From contig PMIQ01000186.1 of assembly GCA_003157175.1 (NCBI GenBank), positions 3,895 to 11,147 of the forward strand: a stretch of 7,253 bases of DNA. The letters run 5' to 3'. Position numbers and translations under genes: made by a program. Each line of letters starts with the position of its first letter. The stretch's first letter is position 1. The stretch comes from Chloroflexota bacterium (lineage in GTDB: Bacteria; Chloroflexota; Limnocylindria; Limnocylindrales; CSP1-4). Shown here piece after piece: positions 6,914-7,253 of this stretch. Under the pieces are notes generated by a model, which had not been told where the DNA came from, made no database searches, and saw nothing but the letters and a program-made list of their open reading frames with translations.

Positions 6914-7015
6914 TTGACTTTCGCCACCCGTCCGGACATGCCGGCCCGAAGGCGCCGACGATGCGCCGCGGCACCCTTTCGGCCGGAGCCCTCGCGCCGG
7001 ACGGCGGCAAGGTTG

Positions 7016-7021
7016 TAGGCT
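7016..7021 (+). promoter_or_regulatory. Candidate -10 box for leaderless transcription of the J-domain gene
   Basis: TAGGCT fits the TANNNT -10 pattern and ends seven bases before the ATG at 7029. That is the spacing expected if transcription starts at the start codon itself. No Shine-Dalgarno-like sequence is present before this ATG, which supports a leaderless mRNA. No clear -35 element is seen, as is common for such promoters. Confidence 0.4.
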
Positions 7022-7028
7022 CTCGGCC

Positions 7029-7253
7029 ATGCGCGATTTCTATGAGGTTCTGCAGGTCCATCCGCGCGCCGAGGCGGAGGTCATTCGGGCGGCCTACCGC
7101 ACTCTGGCGCGGAAGTACCACCCCGACCACGGTGGCGATGCCCTTCGGATGATCGCCCTGAACGATGCCTGGGATGTGCTCGGCGACCCGGATCGGCGGG
7201 CGGCCTATGACGCCACCCGCACTGGCGCAGGCAGCCGCACGGCATCTACCTCG
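7029..7253 (+). CDS. J-domain (DnaJ-like) co-chaperone, N-terminal part (3' truncated)
   Basis: The frame is open from ATG 7029 to the window end, 75 residues. Residues 3-60 form a J-domain: DFYEVLQVHPRAEAEVIRAA starts helices I and II, followed by YRTLARKYHPDHGGD with the HPD tripeptide that stimulates Hsp70 (DnaK) ATPase, and then LNDAWDVLGDPDRRAAYD for helices III and IV. The start is chosen because J-domains of this type begin within a few residues of Met (M-x-D-F/Y-Y-E-V-L), and no upstream in-frame ATG is near. After the domain comes a Gly/Ser/Thr/Ala stretch, as in linkers. The window ends before any Gly/Phe region, zinc-finger or C-terminal domain, so full DnaJ, CbpA and a small J-protein cannot be told apart. 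There is no ribosome binding site, and a leaderless start is likely. The gene is separated from the tRNA and remnants by more than 270 bases and seems to be its own unit. Confidence 0.88.
   Translation, partial: MRDFYEVLQVHPRAEAEVIRAAYRTLARKYHPDHGGDALRMIALNDAWDVLGDPDRRAAYDATRTGAGSRTASTS

Larger units (their letters stand above)
6756..7028. other. Non-coding stretch before the J-domain gene
   Basis: No frame here has convincing coding character. The part from about 6838 to 6925 is visibly richer in A/T than its surroundings. It contains a 7-bp palindrome (6881-6900) and a TTGACT hexamer (6914-6919) with no matching -10 box 16-18 bases further on. The end of the stretch carries the TAGGCT box just before the J-domain start. 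It probably holds regulatory sequence plus rearrangement debris. Confidence 0.5.

Noticed and set aside
6914..6919. TTGACT as the -35 box of the J-domain gene.
   Set aside because: The bases 16-18 further on (about 6936-6943) do not form a -10 box.
1..7253. CRISPR arrays, insertion sequences, rRNA genes.
   Set aside because: There are no regularly spaced repeats, no transposase with terminal inverted repeats, and no rRNA-like segments. The only long inverted repeat (267-369) is too short to enclose an element.

Overview
The window is high-GC DNA with strong G/C preference at third codon positions. It suggests a free-living, high-GC bacterium. A Chloroflexota or Actinobacteria-like source fits the very large soluble multi-sensor kinase, the J-domain gene with no Shine-Dalgarno sequence and a MeaB-like gene, but nothing here fixes the phylum.

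Layout: (1) positions 2-268 (+) hold the 3' end of a gene that resembles the C-terminus of a MeaB/ArgK-type GTPase, the chaperone of methylmalonyl-CoA mutase. (2) A 28-bp inverted repeat with arms at 267-294 and 342-369 joins the 3' ends of this gene and the convergent kinase gene. (3) Positions 336-5984 (-), 78% of the window, encode one 1,882-residue hybrid histidine kinase read as PAS-PAS-GAF-PAS-GAF-GAF-GAF-GAF-PAS-HisKA-HATPase-Ala/Pro linker-receiver, with no membrane segment. (4) Just upstream of the kinase lies a five-codon ORF with a much better ribosome binding site than the kinase start. (5) Positions 6221-6295 (+) are a complete tRNA-Lys(CTT) with encoded CCA, followed by a hairpin terminator. 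(6) From 6345 to about 6755 there are two apparent gene remnants facing away from a common junction near 6530-6545: the C-terminal tail of a GGDEF (diguanylate cyclase) domain on the minus strand and an unrecognised C-terminal coding remnant on the plus strand. (7) Positions 6756-7028 are non-coding and contain a short palindrome. (8) Positions 7029-7253 (+) start a J-domain (DnaJ-like) protein that runs off the window; its start looks leaderless.

The genes do not form one operon. The kinase is a cytosolic signal integrator with its own receiver, and no separate response regulator is visible. The tRNA and J-domain genes are independent units. The least ordinary things are the long convergent inverted repeat, the decoupled start region of the kinase, the tandem GAF expansion, and the scar between the tRNA and the J-domain gene.
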